In this document: positions 1-8,779 of the stretch, piece after piece
Numbering within the stretch: position 1 is the first letter of the stretch
Layout: the number at the start of each line of letters is the position of its first letter
NCBI GenBank assembly: GCA_012727555.1
Contig: JAAYGT010000189.1
Location: 1-33,392, forward strand
Reading direction: 5' to 3'
Source: Alcaligenaceae bacterium
GTDB taxonomy: Bacteria > Pseudomonadota > Gammaproteobacteria > Burkholderiales > Burkholderiaceae_B
Length of the DNA stretch: 33,392 bases
The notes under the pieces: model-generated
The model's input: only the letters and a program-made list of their open reading frames with translations
What the model was told of the DNA's origin: nothing
The model's database searches: none
Made by a program: the position numbers and the translations under genes

Positions 1-328
1 GTCCAGAACTCGCGCGGTCGATCCGGTGGATCGACAAGCGTCGCGCTCACACAGCTGGACCCTTGTGCCTCCGGTCAGGGCTGCAACGACGGCGTGCTCA
101 AGCACCCGATGCGCCGCCACACCCCGACAGAACCTCACGGTGAATCTTGTTCGCCCAAACAGCGGGGGACTTGACCTGTGGTCAAGGCTTTAATTAATGG
201 CGCTCTCAAATAGCTGGAATGCCCTTCACATCGACAGAAGCTCAAAGCAACACCGGAGTCTCGGGAGAGAGAGCCCAACGTCCGGCAGGCCGCCCCAATT
301 TCTGGGGCAAACTGAAGAACACGACGCC
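1..328. other. Unassigned left edge with a short palindrome
   Basis: I could not assign a gene here. Several frames are open to the window edge for under 65 codons, including a minus-strand frame from about 186 down to 1. None of the translations resembles a family I recognise, so this may be the end of a gene lying outside the window or decayed sequence. A perfect 7-bp inverted repeat, CTTGACC-TGT-GGTCAAG, lies at 170-186. It could be a regulator half-site pair or a small hairpin. From 187 to the end of the TPM gene at 329 I see nothing. Confidence 0.3.
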
Positions 329-832
329 TTAGAGCATGACGGGCGAGTTGGGCAGATCGTCGGTGTCAACACCTCCCTCGGGTACTGCCGGAGTATGGGT
401 GAGCAATAGCTGCTCGATGGCGTCAATGGCTGCTTCCAGACCCTGGGCATAGCGTTTCTGGCGAAAATCGTGTTCAAGCTGCACGCAAATGCGCTCCCAG
501 TCAGTGTTGCTGACGGTTGCACCGCGATCAGCCACGATCTGGATGTGATGCCGGTCAAGCGCCAGATACAACAGCACACCGGTATTCAGCGGGGTATCCC
601 ACACGCGCAAGCGCCCGAAGACTTCCAGGGCGCGCACGTGGCTGTCAGGTTCGTGCAAGGGGCTGACGGCTTCAATGGCCAGCACCAGTTCGCCGGTGTG
701 GTCGCGTTCGCTTTCAGCAATGCGAGCTGCCAACTGCTCAAGCACGGCAGGCGTGAAATGTTTTGCACGCAGCCAGTGACCTTCCAGGCCGGACAGGCCA
801 GTGACCGTTTTCCAAAGGGCTTGTTTGGGCAC
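329..832 (-). CDS. TPM-domain protein, soluble, third gene of the lemA operon
   Basis: This 167-residue protein of the TPM (DUF477/YgcG) family is the smaller partner of the upstream TPM protein. The TPM fold fills about residues 20-145, with the conserved stretches GELVLAIEA and NTGVLLYLAL. It has no signal peptide or membrane segment, so it is probably cytoplasmic. The GTG start at 832 is favoured by an AGGAG box six bases upstream. The gene follows the larger TPM gene after 45 bp and is last in a lemA-TPM-TPM operon, a common arrangement in betaproteobacteria. TPM proteins have been linked to envelope maintenance and photosystem assembly, but no reaction is established for this clade. The C-terminal tail is acidic and proline-rich, and its function is unknown. 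Confidence 0.85.
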   Translation of the reverse strand: MPKQALWKTVTGLSGLEGHWLRAKHFTPAVLEQLAARIAESERDHTGELVLAIEAVSPLHEPDSHVRALEVFGRLRVWDTPLNTGVLLYLALDRHHIQIVADRGATVSNTDWERICVQLEHDFRQKRYAQGLEAAIDAIEQLLLTHTPAVPEGGVDTDDLPNSPVML

Positions 833-877
833 CTGGGGCTCCTTTTACTTTTTGCTACGCTGACCAGACCGGCTGCT

Positions 878-1846
878 TTACCAGCCACCCGAGGCACCAC
901 CGCCACCGCTGCCACCACCACCGCCACTGGCACCGCCGCCACCGATACCGCCTCCGCCGCCAAAACCGCCGCCGCCCCGGCCACCGGCAAAGCCTCCACC
1001 GAAACCACCAGCTGCGCTGCCGCGGCGTGAAACCCGGGCCGAACCCTTGCCACCGGCACCGAAGGTGCGCCCGATCCGGCTGAGTACGGCGGCCACGACG
1101 GCGGCCACAAGCGCCAACGGCAAGCTTTCAAAGGCCAGAAAGACAAACACCCCGCTGGCCAGCGCCGCCGCCAGGGTGGGAATGAACAGGCTGATGAAGG
1201 CCAAGGGCATAAGTATGGCCCAAGGGTCGTCATCGGACGAGGATGAGGAGGCGGCCGGTTCAGGCAAGGTTTCACCGCGCACCAGGGACTCCAGGGCATC
1301 AACCCCGGCCAGGATGCCGGCGGCATAATCGCCGTTCTTGAACTGTGGTGTGATGCGTTCCCGGATGATGCGGCCCGCTACAAGATCGGGCACGGCGCCT
1401 TCCAGCCCGTAACCGACCTCGATACGCAGGCGGCGGTCGTTCAGCGCCACCACCAGCAAAATGCCATCGTCGATACCTGCACGGCCAATACGCCACTGAT
1501 CGAAAACCCGCCGCGCGTAGCTTTCAATGGTGTCTTCCCCTGTGGTGGGCACCACCAGAACCGCTAACTGGGCCCCTTTTTCCTGGTCAAGGCGAGCCAG
1601 ACGCGCATTCAGGGTTTCCTGCACCTTGGCACTGAGCGTGCCGGTTTGATCGGTAACCCAGGTACGCAATTCGGGCACGGCTACAGTCTGTGTCTGGGCC
1701 TGCGCCCGGGAGGCAAACGCCAGACTGGCGGCGGACCCAAGGACACACACGGCCAGAAAACAGCACACGGGAGCCCACCAGGTGGCAACGGCCCGAGCCC
1801 GGCCCCACCAAGCGCAGCGGTTGATGAATACAGCCATCGTGATCAT
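878..1846 (-). CDS. TPM-domain membrane protein with glycine-rich tail (YgcG-like)
   Basis: This 322-residue protein has an N-terminal hydrophobic segment and an export signal ending near AQAQ at about residues 48-52. A periplasmic TPM domain follows at about residues 60-185, with VPELRTWVTDQTG, GIDDGILLVVAL and VGYGLEGAVPD. One or two membrane helices lie at about residues 210-255. The last 60 residues are almost entirely glycine and serine, which gives the striking repeated GCC/ACC codons on the plus strand at 880-1020. The topology is export signal, extracytoplasmic TPM domain, membrane anchor and flexible tail. The gene starts 23 bp after lemA. The start at 1846 has a weak AGGCC box; a second ATG at 1837 is possible. 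The molecular role is unknown. Confidence 0.88.
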   Translation of the reverse strand: MITMAVFINRCAWWGRARAVATWWAPVCCFLAVCVLGSAASLAFASRAQAQTQTVAVPELRTWVTDQTGTLSAKVQETLNARLARLDQEKGAQLAVLVVPTTGEDTIESYARRVFDQWRIGRAGIDDGILLVVALNDRRLRIEVGYGLEGAVPDLVAGRIIRERITPQFKNGDYAAGILAGVDALESLVRGETLPEPAASSSSSDDDPWAILMPLAFISLFIPTLAAALASGVFVFLAFESLPLALVAAVVAAVLSRIGRTFGAGGKGSARVSRRGSAAGGFGGGFAGGRGGGGFGGGGGIGGGGASGGGGGSGGGGASGGW

Positions 1847-1869
1847 GTCAGGCCTGTGCTTTCGGAAAA

Positions 1870-2490
1870 TCAGCGGGCGGGTGCGGGGGCCGGCGTACTG
1901 AAGCGCACTTCGGGATCACGCATGATCTGATCCTGACGGTCCATGCCATAGTTCGCCATGGTCTGGTAGCCAAAGATCTTGGCGGTGATCAGCGTGGGAA
2001 ATTGCCGCACAATAAGGTTGTATTCCTGGACCGCTTTCACGTAGCGGCCGCGTTCGGTGGCAATACGGTTTTCAGTCCCTTCAAGCTGTGTCATGAGATC
2101 GCGGAACAAGCCATCACTCTTTAGCTGGGGATAGTTTTCAGAAACGGCGATAAGACGCGACAACGCGGAAGACAAGGCCCCCTGGGCCGCCGCAAAATTC
2201 TGCATGACGGCCGGATTCTGCAGGTCGTCGGCCGTGATCTGCACACGCCCCACCGCGGCGCGCGCCTCGGTAACCTGGGTAAGTACGGCGCGCTCGTTCA
2301 CCATGTAGGCGTCAACGGCACTGACCAGTTTGGGGACCAGTTCGGCGCGCCGTTCATACTGGTTCAGTGTTTGCGACCAGGCCGCCTTGACCTGTTCATC
2401 GAGGCGCTGGATTTCGTTGTAACCGCACCCGGACAACATAAGTGCCAGCAAGGGCATGAACAGTGTGAACACAAGCCGTCGAATCGTCAT
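1870..2490 (-). CDS. lemA: LemA family lipoprotein
   Basis: This is a 206-residue LemA family protein. From the ATG at 2490 it begins with a short hydrophobic segment and a lipobox, LSGC, so it is predicted to be a lipoprotein anchored through that cysteine. The rest is the long helical hairpin typical of LemA: YNEIQRLDEQVKAAWSQ, then QYERRAELVPKLV, then YPQLKSDGLFRDL, then IATERGRYVKAVQEYN. I chose 2490 over the more distal start at 2583 because an AGGGTG box lies just upstream and the lipobox then sits at a normal position. LemA proteins commonly travel with TPM-domain genes, as here. The role is believed to be in the envelope, but its biochemistry is not established. The gene is first in a three-gene operon. 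Confidence 0.92.
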   Translation of the reverse strand: MTIRRLVFTLFMPLLALMLSGCGYNEIQRLDEQVKAAWSQTLNQYERRAELVPKLVSAVDAYMVNERAVLTQVTEARAAVGRVQITADDLQNPAVMQNFAAAQGALSSALSRLIAVSENYPQLKSDGLFRDLMTQLEGTENRIATERGRYVKAVQEYNLIVRQFPTLITAKIFGYQTMANYGMDRQDQIMRDPEVRFSTPAPAPAR

Positions 2491-2831
2491 GGCAACACCC
2501 TGAAAGTGAAGTATTTCAAAAAACAAAACCGTGATGGCGTCTGAAAACAGCCAAAAGCGCGCCTGAAGCACGTAACAAAGCACATTATCCAGCGAATTGC
2601 ATGAATTGTCTTGCCCGACACAGCGTTATATCGCATACAATGATGCAACGCACAACACTACCAGTCCGTTGTGTTCACTCAGGCGCTTTGCCGCCTGCCC
2701 CGTTGTCCGACCACGCACTGCCTTCACAGGCCAAGGTTCGGATCCGGTGTTCTTAATTTCCAAATTTCACACGTGTCTGCCTGGATTGGTATCTCTCGAC
2801 TCGAGCGATAGGCTGTCGCTGGAGCATTTTC
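2491..2831. other. Divergent intergenic region between lemA and the RhlE-type gene
   Basis: This 341-bp gap separates two divergently read genes, so it should hold both promoters. On the plus strand TTGCCC (2611-2616) and CATACA (2634-2639) are 17 bases apart, a weak sigma-70 candidate. If used, it gives the helicase mRNA a leader of nearly 190 bases. A six-bp hairpin CAGGCG/CGCCTG lies in that leader at 2680-2697. On the minus strand I found no convincing promoter for lemA. A long structured leader would fit cold or helicase autoregulation, but that is inference. Confidence 0.4.
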
Positions 2832-4289
2832 TTGACTACTCAAACCACATTTGCCGACCTTGGCCTGGCAGATTCGCTGCTGCGTGCCGTTGCAGAAACA
2901 GGCTATACCCATCCCACACCGATTCAGGCGCAAGCCGTACCCCAGGTGATCCAGGGCGGTGATCTGCTGGCTGCCGCACAAACAGGCACCGGCAAAACAG
3001 CCGGTTTCACATTACCCATTCTGCATCGTCTGCTGAATTCGCCCCCCGCCCAGGCCCGCAAAGCCGGCCAGCCCCGTGTACTGATCCTGACCCCCACACG
3101 CGAACTGACCGCACAGGTGGAAGAATCGGTTCGCGTGTACGGCAAGTACACCTCGCTGCGTTCCATGGTCATGTTCGGCGGGGTGAATATCAATCCGCAA
3201 ATCAGCGCCCTGCGCAAACCTCTCGACATTCTGGTGGCCACACCCGGGCGCCTGCTCGACCACGCACAGCAACGTACCGTTGATCTGTCCGCCGTAGAAA
3301 TTCTGGTGCTCGATGAAGCCGACCGCATGCTCGACATGGGCTTCATCCGCGATATCCGCAAAGTGCTGGCCATGTTGCCCAAAACACGCCAGAACCTGCT
3401 GTTCTCGGCCACATTCTCCGATGAAATCCGCGAGCTGGCCAAGGGTGTACTGCACAATCCGGTCGAAATCTCGGTGGCACGCCGCAACACGGCCTCGGAA
3501 CTGGTCGAGCAGCGTGTGGTACTGACCGAACAATCCCACAAACGCGACCTGCTCAGCCACATCATCCGTGAAAGCGGCTGGCATCAGGTGCTGGTGTTCA
3601 CGCGCACCAAACACGGTGCCAACCGTCTGGCTGAAAAACTCGTCAAAGACGGTCTGTCAGCCGCCGCCATTCACGGCAACAAAAGCCAGGCAGCCCGCAC
3701 CCGTGCGCTGGCCGGTTTCAAAGACGGCAAAGTCTCGGTTCTGGTGGCCACCGACATCGCTGCCCGCGGCATCGATATCGACCAGTTGCCACACGTGGTC
3801 AACTTCGAACTGCCCAATGTGCCTGAAGACTACGTGCACCGCATTGGCCGTACCGGCCGTGCCGGCAGCGAAGGCTCGGCCCTGTCACTGGTCGACCGCA
3901 CGGAAATCAAACTGCTGAGCGCCATCGAAAAACTGATCAAACGGTCCATTGAACGCACCCAGATCGAAGGCTGGAATCCGGCCCAGGTCGTCGCGTCTGC
4001 AGCCGATGCCGACGATGATCGCCCGCCCCGCCCCCAGGGCAACCGCCGTGGCAGCCCCGGTCGCTCAGCCCGCAAGCCGTCCGAAGCAGGCTCCGGCATG
4101 GCTGCGCGCAGCCCCCGCCCTGACACCGCACGCGCACCGCGCAGCGCGGCACCCCGCAGGCCTGCGGCACCCCATGCGGGCACCACAAATACAGCCGGCG
4201 CCACACGGTCATCCCCGGATGCCGCACGTCGCGGCACTAGCAACCGTAGCGGTTCGTCATCACCACGGGCCGCACTGCTGGCCAAGTAA
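2832..4289 (+). CDS. rhlE: DEAD-box ATP-dependent RNA helicase, RhlE type
   Basis: This 485-residue DEAD-box RNA helicase unwinds short RNA duplexes using ATP and acts in ribosome assembly and RNA decay. The motifs appear in order: Q-motif around residues 26-33, AQTGTGKT (49-56), [19 protein letters not shown] (161-164), [13 protein letters not shown] and [10 protein letters not shown] (from 336). The core ends near residue 385. About 100 residues follow of basic, low-complexity tail rich in Arg, Pro, Ala and Ser, which in RhlE proteins binds RNA. The likely start is TTG at 2832, with GGAG seven bases upstream; no ATG gives a complete Q-motif. A LysE gene starts 14 bp after the stop. The RhlE subgroup is judged from motif context and the basic tail. 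Confidence 0.92.
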   Translation: MTTQTTFADLGLADSLLRAVAETGYTHPTPIQAQAVPQVIQGGDLLAAAQTGTGKTAGFTLPILHRLLNSPPAQARKAGQPRVLILTPTRELTAQVEESVRVYGKYTSLRSMVMFGGVNINPQISALRKPLDILVATPGRLLDHAQQRTVDLSAVEILVLDEADRMLDMGFIRDIRKVLAMLPKTRQNLLFSATFSDEIRELAKGVLHNPVEISVARRNTASELVEQRVVLTEQSHKRDLLSHIIRESGWHQVLVFTRTKHGANRLAEKLVKDGLSAAAIHGNKSQAARTRALAGFKDGKVSVLVATDIAARGIDIDQLPHVVNFELPNVPEDYVHRIGRTGRAGSEGSALSLVDRTEIKLLSAIEKLIKRSIERTQIEGWNPAQVVASAADADDDRPPRPQGNRRGSPGRSARKPSEAGSGMAARSPRPDTARAPRSAAPRRPAAPHAGTTNTAGATRSSPDAARRGTSNRSGSSSPRAALLAK

Positions 4290-4303
4290 CCGGACACGGG
4301 CGT

Positions 4304-4933
4304 ATGGCACTTTCCACCTGGCTTGCCTTCTTCGCCGCCTCCTGGGCCATTTCATTTTCACCCGGCCCGGGTGCCATTTCAGCCATGGCGTCAGGCCTGC
4401 GCTACGGTTTCCGGCGGGGTTACTGGACAACCGTCGGACTGATTCTCGGCATCATCGTGCAGTTCCTGATTGTCGCGGTCGGGCTGGGCGCCCTGCTCAC
4501 AGCATCTGAACTGGCGTTCAGTATCGTGAAATGGCTGGGTGCAGGCTACCTGATCTACCTGGGCTGGAAGCAGTTTCGCACCGATGCGCCTCCCGTCGCC
4601 GCGCCCGGCAGCAATCCGCCGCCGTTCAGCCGCCGTGAACTGATCCTGCGGGGTTGTCTGATCAACATCACCAACCCGAAAGGCACTGTATTCCTGATGG
4701 CGGTTGTACCCCAGTTCCTTGACCTGTCCCGCCCGCTGGTTGTTCAATACGTCACTATCGCAGCCACACTTTGCTTCACGGACCTGATCGCCATGGGTTG
4801 CTACACGGGTCTGGCATCGCGCGTTCTGCGCCTGCTGCGCAGCCCACGGCATATTCGCTGGCTGAACCGCACGTTCGGCGTTTTGTTCATTCTGGCCGGT
4901 ACCGTACTGGCCTCATTCAGCCATCAGCGCTAA
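4304..4933 (+). CDS. LysE/RhtB family amino-acid exporter
   Basis: This 209-residue inner-membrane protein has about six hydrophobic segments. Family marks are the N-terminal FSPGPGAISAMASG and the central NITNPKGTVFLMAVVPQF. LysE/RhtB proteins export amino acids or their analogues, such as homoserine, threonine, lysine or arginine, driven by the proton gradient. The substrate here cannot be read from the sequence. The gene starts 14 bp after the helicase stop, so it is probably cotranscribed, and a UPF0126 membrane protein follows after 33 bp. A second, clearly different LysE paralogue lies at 24623-25255. Confidence 0.9.
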   Translation: MALSTWLAFFAASWAISFSPGPGAISAMASGLRYGFRRGYWTTVGLILGIIVQFLIVAVGLGALLTASELAFSIVKWLGAGYLIYLGWKQFRTDAPPVAAPGSNPPPFSRRELILRGCLINITNPKGTVFLMAVVPQFLDLSRPLVVQYVTIAATLCFTDLIAMGCYTGLASRVLRLLRSPRHIRWLNRTFGVLFILAGTVLASFSHQR

Positions 4934-4966
4934 CCTCACCCGGGGCAGCGCCCCCGGGAGTACCCC

Positions 4967-5632
4967 ATGGAACGCCTGACATCCCTGCTCGAACCCTTCG
5001 TCATCTTCGATATCAGCCTGATGATCGCCATTTATCTGGTGGCCATCACCGCTGAAGCCATGTCGGGCGCCCTGGCGGCCGGCCGCCGGAACATGGATAT
5101 CTTCGGCGTCACCGTGATCGCATTTGTCACTGCGCTGGGTGGCGGCACACTGCGCGATGTCATCCTGGGGCATTACCCAATCGGCTGGACACAACACCCG
5201 GAACGTATCTACATCGTGATCACGGCCGGCCTGGTCACTACCCTGATCGCACCCTACCTGCATCATCTGAAACGTATTTTCCTGCTGCTCGATGCGCTGG
5301 GACTGATTGCCTTTTCCCTGATCGGCTGCGGCGTTGCACTGGAACACGACTACCCCCTGATCGTCGTGGTCATGGCAGGCCTGCTGACGGGCATCAGTGG
5401 CGGCATCATCCGCGATATTCTTTGTAATCAGGTTCCCGTCGTTTTCCGGCGAGAACTGTACGCCAGTGTCTCGCTGGCCGTGTGCGGCCTGTTCCTGCTG
5501 CTGCGGGCGCTGCAGGTCAACCCTGATCTGAACACCGCCATCTGTTTCACCGGCGGACTCGCCCTGCGACTGCTGGCCATACGACACGGCTGGAAACTGC
5601 CTACCTTTTCCTATCAGCAACGATGGGACTGA
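4967..5632 (+). CDS. TRIC / UPF0126 (YadS/YicG-like) membrane protein
   Basis: This 221-residue polytopic protein has about seven hydrophobic segments arranged as a tandem duplication. Each half carries the family signature: ALGGGTLRDVILG at about residues 58-70 and GISGGIIRDILCNQ at about residues 144-157. These match the prokaryotic TRIC cation channel family (UPF0126), whose members form trimeric, mostly potassium-conducting channels; some members have been linked to glycine uptake. The start is supported by a GGGAG box. The gene sits 33 bp behind the LysE gene and may end this transcription unit; prfC follows after 122 bp. The physiological role is not known. Confidence 0.88.
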   Translation: MERLTSLLEPFVIFDISLMIAIYLVAITAEAMSGALAAGRRNMDIFGVTVIAFVTALGGGTLRDVILGHYPIGWTQHPERIYIVITAGLVTTLIAPYLHHLKRIFLLLDALGLIAFSLIGCGVALEHDYPLIVVVMAGLLTGISGGIIRDILCNQVPVVFRRELYASVSLAVCGLFLLLRALQVNPDLNTAICFTGGLALRLLAIRHGWKLPTFSYQQRWD

Positions 5633-5754
5633 ACCCCATAGCCCCATGAAACACGGCACGCCAATCGGCCTTGGGCACCCCCGGCGCCTGTTCCTCCAAT
5701 ACCGGACGCGACAGGCTAAAATAGAACGTTGATCACCTTACACCTGCACCCCTG

Positions 5755-7371
5755 ATGTCCACTGCCCACCTACGGGAAGAAGTTGCCCGCCGTCGTACCT
5801 TCGCCATTATTTCCCACCCCGACGCCGGCAAAACCACGCTCACTGAAAAATTGCTGCTGTTTGCAGGCGCTATCCAGATCGCCGGCAGTGTCAAGGCCCG
5901 CAAGGCCAGTCGCCATGCGTCATCCGACTGGATGGAAATTGAAAAACAACGGGGCATTTCAGTGGCCTCTTCGGTCATGCAGATGGAATACCGCGACTGC
6001 GTCATCAACCTGCTCGACACCCCCGGCCACCAAGACTTCTCCGAAGACACCTACCGGGTACTCACGGCCGTTGATGCCGCACTCATGGTCATCGATGCAG
6101 CCAACGGGGTTGAACCCCAGACCATCCGTCTGTTGCAGGTGTGCCGCGCCCGCAACACACCCATCATCACCTTCATCAACAAACTCGATCGCGAAGTTCA
6201 GGAACCCCTGAACCTGCTCTCGGAAATCGAATCCCATCTGGGCATGGATGCCGTTCCCTTTTCATGGCCGGTCGGCATGGGCCGCCAGTTTGGCGGGGTC
6301 TTCGACATCCGGCGCAACCGCATGCGGGTTTTTCGCGCCGGCCAGGAACGCCGCTCCGATGAAGACGAAATCATTGATGACATCGACAACCCGGTCATTG
6401 CACAACGTTTTGGCGATGCCTTCACCAAGGCACACGACGAAATCGAACTGATCCGCGAAGCCGCCCCTGAGTTCGACCACGACGAATTCCTGGCGGGCCG
6501 CCAGACCCCTGTTTTCTTTGGCTCGGCCATCAACAATTTCGGGGTCCAGGAAGTGCTCGACGCCCTGGTTGAACTGGCCCCCAGACCCGGCCCACGCAAG
6601 GCACTGCAACGTGAAGTGCAGCCCGATGAACCCAAATTCAGCGGCGTCGTGTTCAAAGTTCAAGCCAACATGGACCCTGCCCACCGCGACCGCGTCGCCT
6701 TTGTACGCGTCAGTTCCGGCCGCTTTGAGCGGGGCATGCGCCTGAAAGTTTCACGTACCGGCAAAGAAATCCGGCCAAACAACGTTGTGTCGTTCCTTTC
6801 CCAGAGGCGTGAACTACTCCACGAAGCCTATGCCGGCGATGTCATCGGCATTCCCAACCATGGCGTATTGCAACTGGGCGACGTACTGACCGAAGGTGAA
6901 GCCCTGCAGTTCACCGGCCTGCCCTTTTTTGCGCCTGAACTGTTCCAGGCCGTTGAGGTCAAAGACCCTTTGCGTACCAAACAGCTGCGCACCGGCCTGA
7001 CCCAGCTCGGTGAAGAAGGCGCCATCCAGGTGTTTCGTCCAGAAGCCTCGGCAGGAGCCATGTTGCTGGGTGCAGTCGGACAACTGCAGTTTGAAGTGGT
7101 GGCACACCGGCTTAAAACAGAGTACGGTGTCGAGGCCCGCCTGATGCCGTCACGTTACACGCTGGCGCGCTGGTTCACCTGCAACGACCCGAAACTACTG
7201 CAGAAATTCATGAATGCCAACGCCGCCAACATTGCCTACGATGTCGTCGATGCACCGGCTTTCCTGGCCACATCACCCGCCCAGCTTCGGGTTGCACAGG
7301 AACTGTATCCCGGCATTGAATTTCACGCCATGCGTGAACACGGCGGGCGGGTTTTTGGGCAAAATACGTAA
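5755..7371 (+). CDS. prfC: Peptide chain release factor 3
   Basis: This 538-residue translational GTPase, RF3, recycles RF1 and RF2 from the ribosome after termination. The G-domain motifs are visible: SHPDAGKTT (residues 20-28, P-loop), QRGISVASSV (switch I region), DTPGHQDF and NKLD. The length matches full-length RF3, typically about 530 residues. The C-terminal domain is intact, including VGQLQFEVV. A TAAAAT -10-like element lies at 5717-5722, but I found no good -35, so the promoter is tentative. Two hairpins lie just after the stop codon, before the next gene. Nothing about the protein is unusual. Confidence 0.97.
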   Translation: MSTAHLREEVARRRTFAIISHPDAGKTTLTEKLLLFAGAIQIAGSVKARKASRHASSDWMEIEKQRGISVASSVMQMEYRDCVINLLDTPGHQDFSEDTYRVLTAVDAALMVIDAANGVEPQTIRLLQVCRARNTPIITFINKLDREVQEPLNLLSEIESHLGMDAVPFSWPVGMGRQFGGVFDIRRNRMRVFRAGQERRSDEDEIIDDIDNPVIAQRFGDAFTKAHDEIELIREAAPEFDHDEFLAGRQTPVFFGSAINNFGVQEVLDALVELAPRPGPRKALQREVQPDEPKFSGVVFKVQANMDPAHRDRVAFVRVSSGRFERGMRLKVSRTGKEIRPNNVVSFLSQRRELLHEAYAGDVIGIPNHGVLQLGDVLTEGEALQFTGLPFFAPELFQAVEVKDPLRTKQLRTGLTQLGEEGAIQVFRPEASAGAMLLGAVGQLQFEVVAHRLKTEYGVEARLMPSRYTLARWFTCNDPKLLQKFMNANAANIAYDVVDAPAFLATSPAQLRVAQELYPGIEFHAMREHGGRVFGQNT

Positions 7372-7414
7372 TGTTTCCGGGTAAAAGGCGTACTCGTTGC
7401 CTGGCTGTTCCAAC

Positions 7415-7460
7415 CGGCCACATGAGTGGCCGTGCAATTTCGGCTGCCACAAAGCAGCCG
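7415..7460 (+). terminator. Two tandem hairpins between prfC and the next gene
   Basis: Two perfect stem-loops lie 8 bp apart. The first is CGGCCAC-ATGA-GTGGCCG at 7415-7432. The second is CGGCTGC-CACAAA-GCAGCCG at 7441-7460, ending 14 bases before the ATG at 7475 and next to its purine-rich ribosome-binding site (AAGGGGGG). The first may partly terminate or protect the prfC transcript; no U-run follows it. The second could gate translation of the next gene. Both roles are inference. Confidence 0.45.
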
Positions 7461-7474
7461 GCAAGGGGGGCCTA

Positions 7475-8131
7475 ATGTCCTGGCGGATTATCTTCGGTAT
7501 TCTTATCATCGCTGCGGGCGGCGCAGCCTGGGGTGGCTTGCAGCTGGGTAATTGGCTGGTCGCCAACGGCCCAACAACCCCCCCACCGGTTGCCAATATT
7601 CCCGATGCCGGCCAGCCAGTACTCGATGCAAACGGCCGACCGTTCACGGCTCAACCCCCACAACCGCTGGTCAACGGCCGTCAGGGGTTGCCTGAACCGG
7701 TTGTTGAAACGGCCTGGGAAGTACCCGCGCTACCGCTGAATGACATTTTGTCGAATCCGAATATCGCGCTGGCAACCACGACCATTTCCATGGAAGAAGC
7801 GTTCCAGATTGCCGCCATGCAGCGCGGCGAGGACGGCCTGCAGGGTTTGGCCGATGTCGGCGCACTGGTTGGCATGAATACGCCGGGTCTGGGCGTGCAG
7901 CCCGTTCAGCCGGTGGAAATCCCGCCCCCGGCGATGGCAACAAGCACACCGCAAGGGGCCTCCGCTTCCTTATCAGGCAACTGGCAAGACGCCCTGAAGC
8001 GTGAGCTTCAGGCCTGCAGCGCGCTGGGCTTCTTCGACCGACCCAGCTGTTCCTGGGCTGCGCGCAACAAATATTGTGAACCGAACAATGCCTGGGGCCG
8101 TACGCCCGACTGCCCCGCCAAAAGCTTCTGA
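7475..8131 (+). CDS. Membrane-anchored, proline-rich protein of unknown function
   Basis: I do not recognise this 218-residue protein. From the ATG at 7475, chosen for the strong AAGGGGGG box upstream, it has a membrane segment at about residues 5-24 (FGILIIAAGGAAWGG). A long periplasmic or secreted stretch rich in Pro, Ala and Val follows. The last 45 residues form a compact, cysteine-containing region: LQACSALGFFDRPSC, then WAARNKYC, then RTPDC. Five of these cysteines lie within about 40 residues, which suggests disulfides in the periplasm. There is no enzymatic motif. The gene is convergent with bfr and ends just before a perfect 15-bp hairpin. A structural or envelope-associated role is possible but unproven. 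Confidence 0.75.
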   Translation: MSWRIIFGILIIAAGGAAWGGLQLGNWLVANGPTTPPPVANIPDAGQPVLDANGRPFTAQPPQPLVNGRQGLPEPVVETAWEVPALPLNDILSNPNIALATTTISMEEAFQIAAMQRGEDGLQGLADVGALVGMNTPGLGVQPVQPVEIPPPAMATSTPQGASASLSGNWQDALKRELQACSALGFFDRPSCSWAARNKYCEPNNAWGRTPDCPAKSF

Positions 8132-8137
8132 TCCGGG

Positions 8138-8172
8138 CCGGGCATGGTCAGGCCAAGCCTGACCATGCCCGG
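8138..8172. terminator. Bidirectional hairpin between convergent genes
   Basis: A perfect 15-bp stem (CCGGGCATGGTCAGG at 8138-8152, its complement at 8158-8172) with a 5-base loop lies between the end of the anchored-protein gene and the end of bfr. Neither side has a clear U-run, so it is a likely but non-canonical terminator that could serve both strands. Confidence 0.65.
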
Positions 8173-8185
8173 ACCTTACCGGCGG

Positions 8186-8659
8186 CTAACTGGTACTGAC
8201 CTGCGATTGCAGATAATTCTGGATTCCAAGCTTGTCGACCAGTTCGATCTGTGTTTCAAGCCAGTCGATATGCTCTTCAGTGTCGTCGAGAATTTCAAGG
8301 AAAAGATCGCGTGAAACGTAGTCACGCACTGACTCGCAGTAGGCAATGGCTTCCTTGACCGTTGCCTGGGCGGCGGTTTCAAGCTTCAGATCACAGGCAA
8401 GAATCTCGGGAACATCTTCACCGATCATGAGCTTGTGCAGATCTTGCAGGTTAGGCAGGCCATCGAGGGTGAAAATGCGCTCGATCAGGAGATCGGCATG
8501 CTTCATTTCACCGATCGATTCATCGTATTCATGCTTGCCAAGTTTATCGAAGCCCCAATGGTTCAACATGCGGGCGTGCAGGAAATACTGATTGATTGCC
8601 GTCAGTTCGTTCTTGAGCTGGGCATTAAGATGCTTGATGACGGTGGGGTCGCCTTTCAT
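8186..8659 (-). CDS. bfr: Bacterioferritin
   Basis: This 157-residue, four-helix iron-storage protein has the length of E. coli Bfr and closely similar ends (MKGDPTV and QNYLQSQ). Of the ferroxidase ligands, E18, E51, H54, E94 and H130 are present, as is the haem ligand M52. Numbered against E. coli Bfr without gaps, position 127, normally the bridging glutamate, is threonine here (LDDTEEH), with glutamates at 128 and 129. The start at 8659 has an AGGAG box. The gene lies 120 bp downstream of bfd on the same strand, so iron storage and its release partner are linked. No separate promoter was found in the 120-bp gap. Confidence 0.95.
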   Translation of the reverse strand: MKGDPTVIKHLNAQLKNELTAINQYFLHARMLNHWGFDKLGKHEYDESIGEMKHADLLIERIFTLDGLPNLQDLHKLMIGEDVPEILACDLKLETAAQATVKEAIAYCESVRDYVSRDLFLEILDDTEEHIDWLETQIELVDKLGIQNYLQSQVSTS

Positions 8660-8779
8660 GGGTTTCTCCTGGTAGACAGCGCACAGGCACAAACCCGATA
8701 ACGAGCCGTGTCAGGCTGTGCGCCAAGACCACAAGACTACCACGAGCAGCGCCACGAAAGAGAAGCCATCAGTGGAGAT

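Noticed and set aside
880-1020. CRISPR-like or tandem repeat array of GCC/ACC units
   Set aside because: It encodes the Gly-rich tail of the TPM protein; units are irregular codons.
586-1326. Minus-strand frame of 246 codons over the TPM genes
   Set aside because: It is the same strand in another frame, rich in Ala, Pro and Trp, and crosses two well-supported genes.
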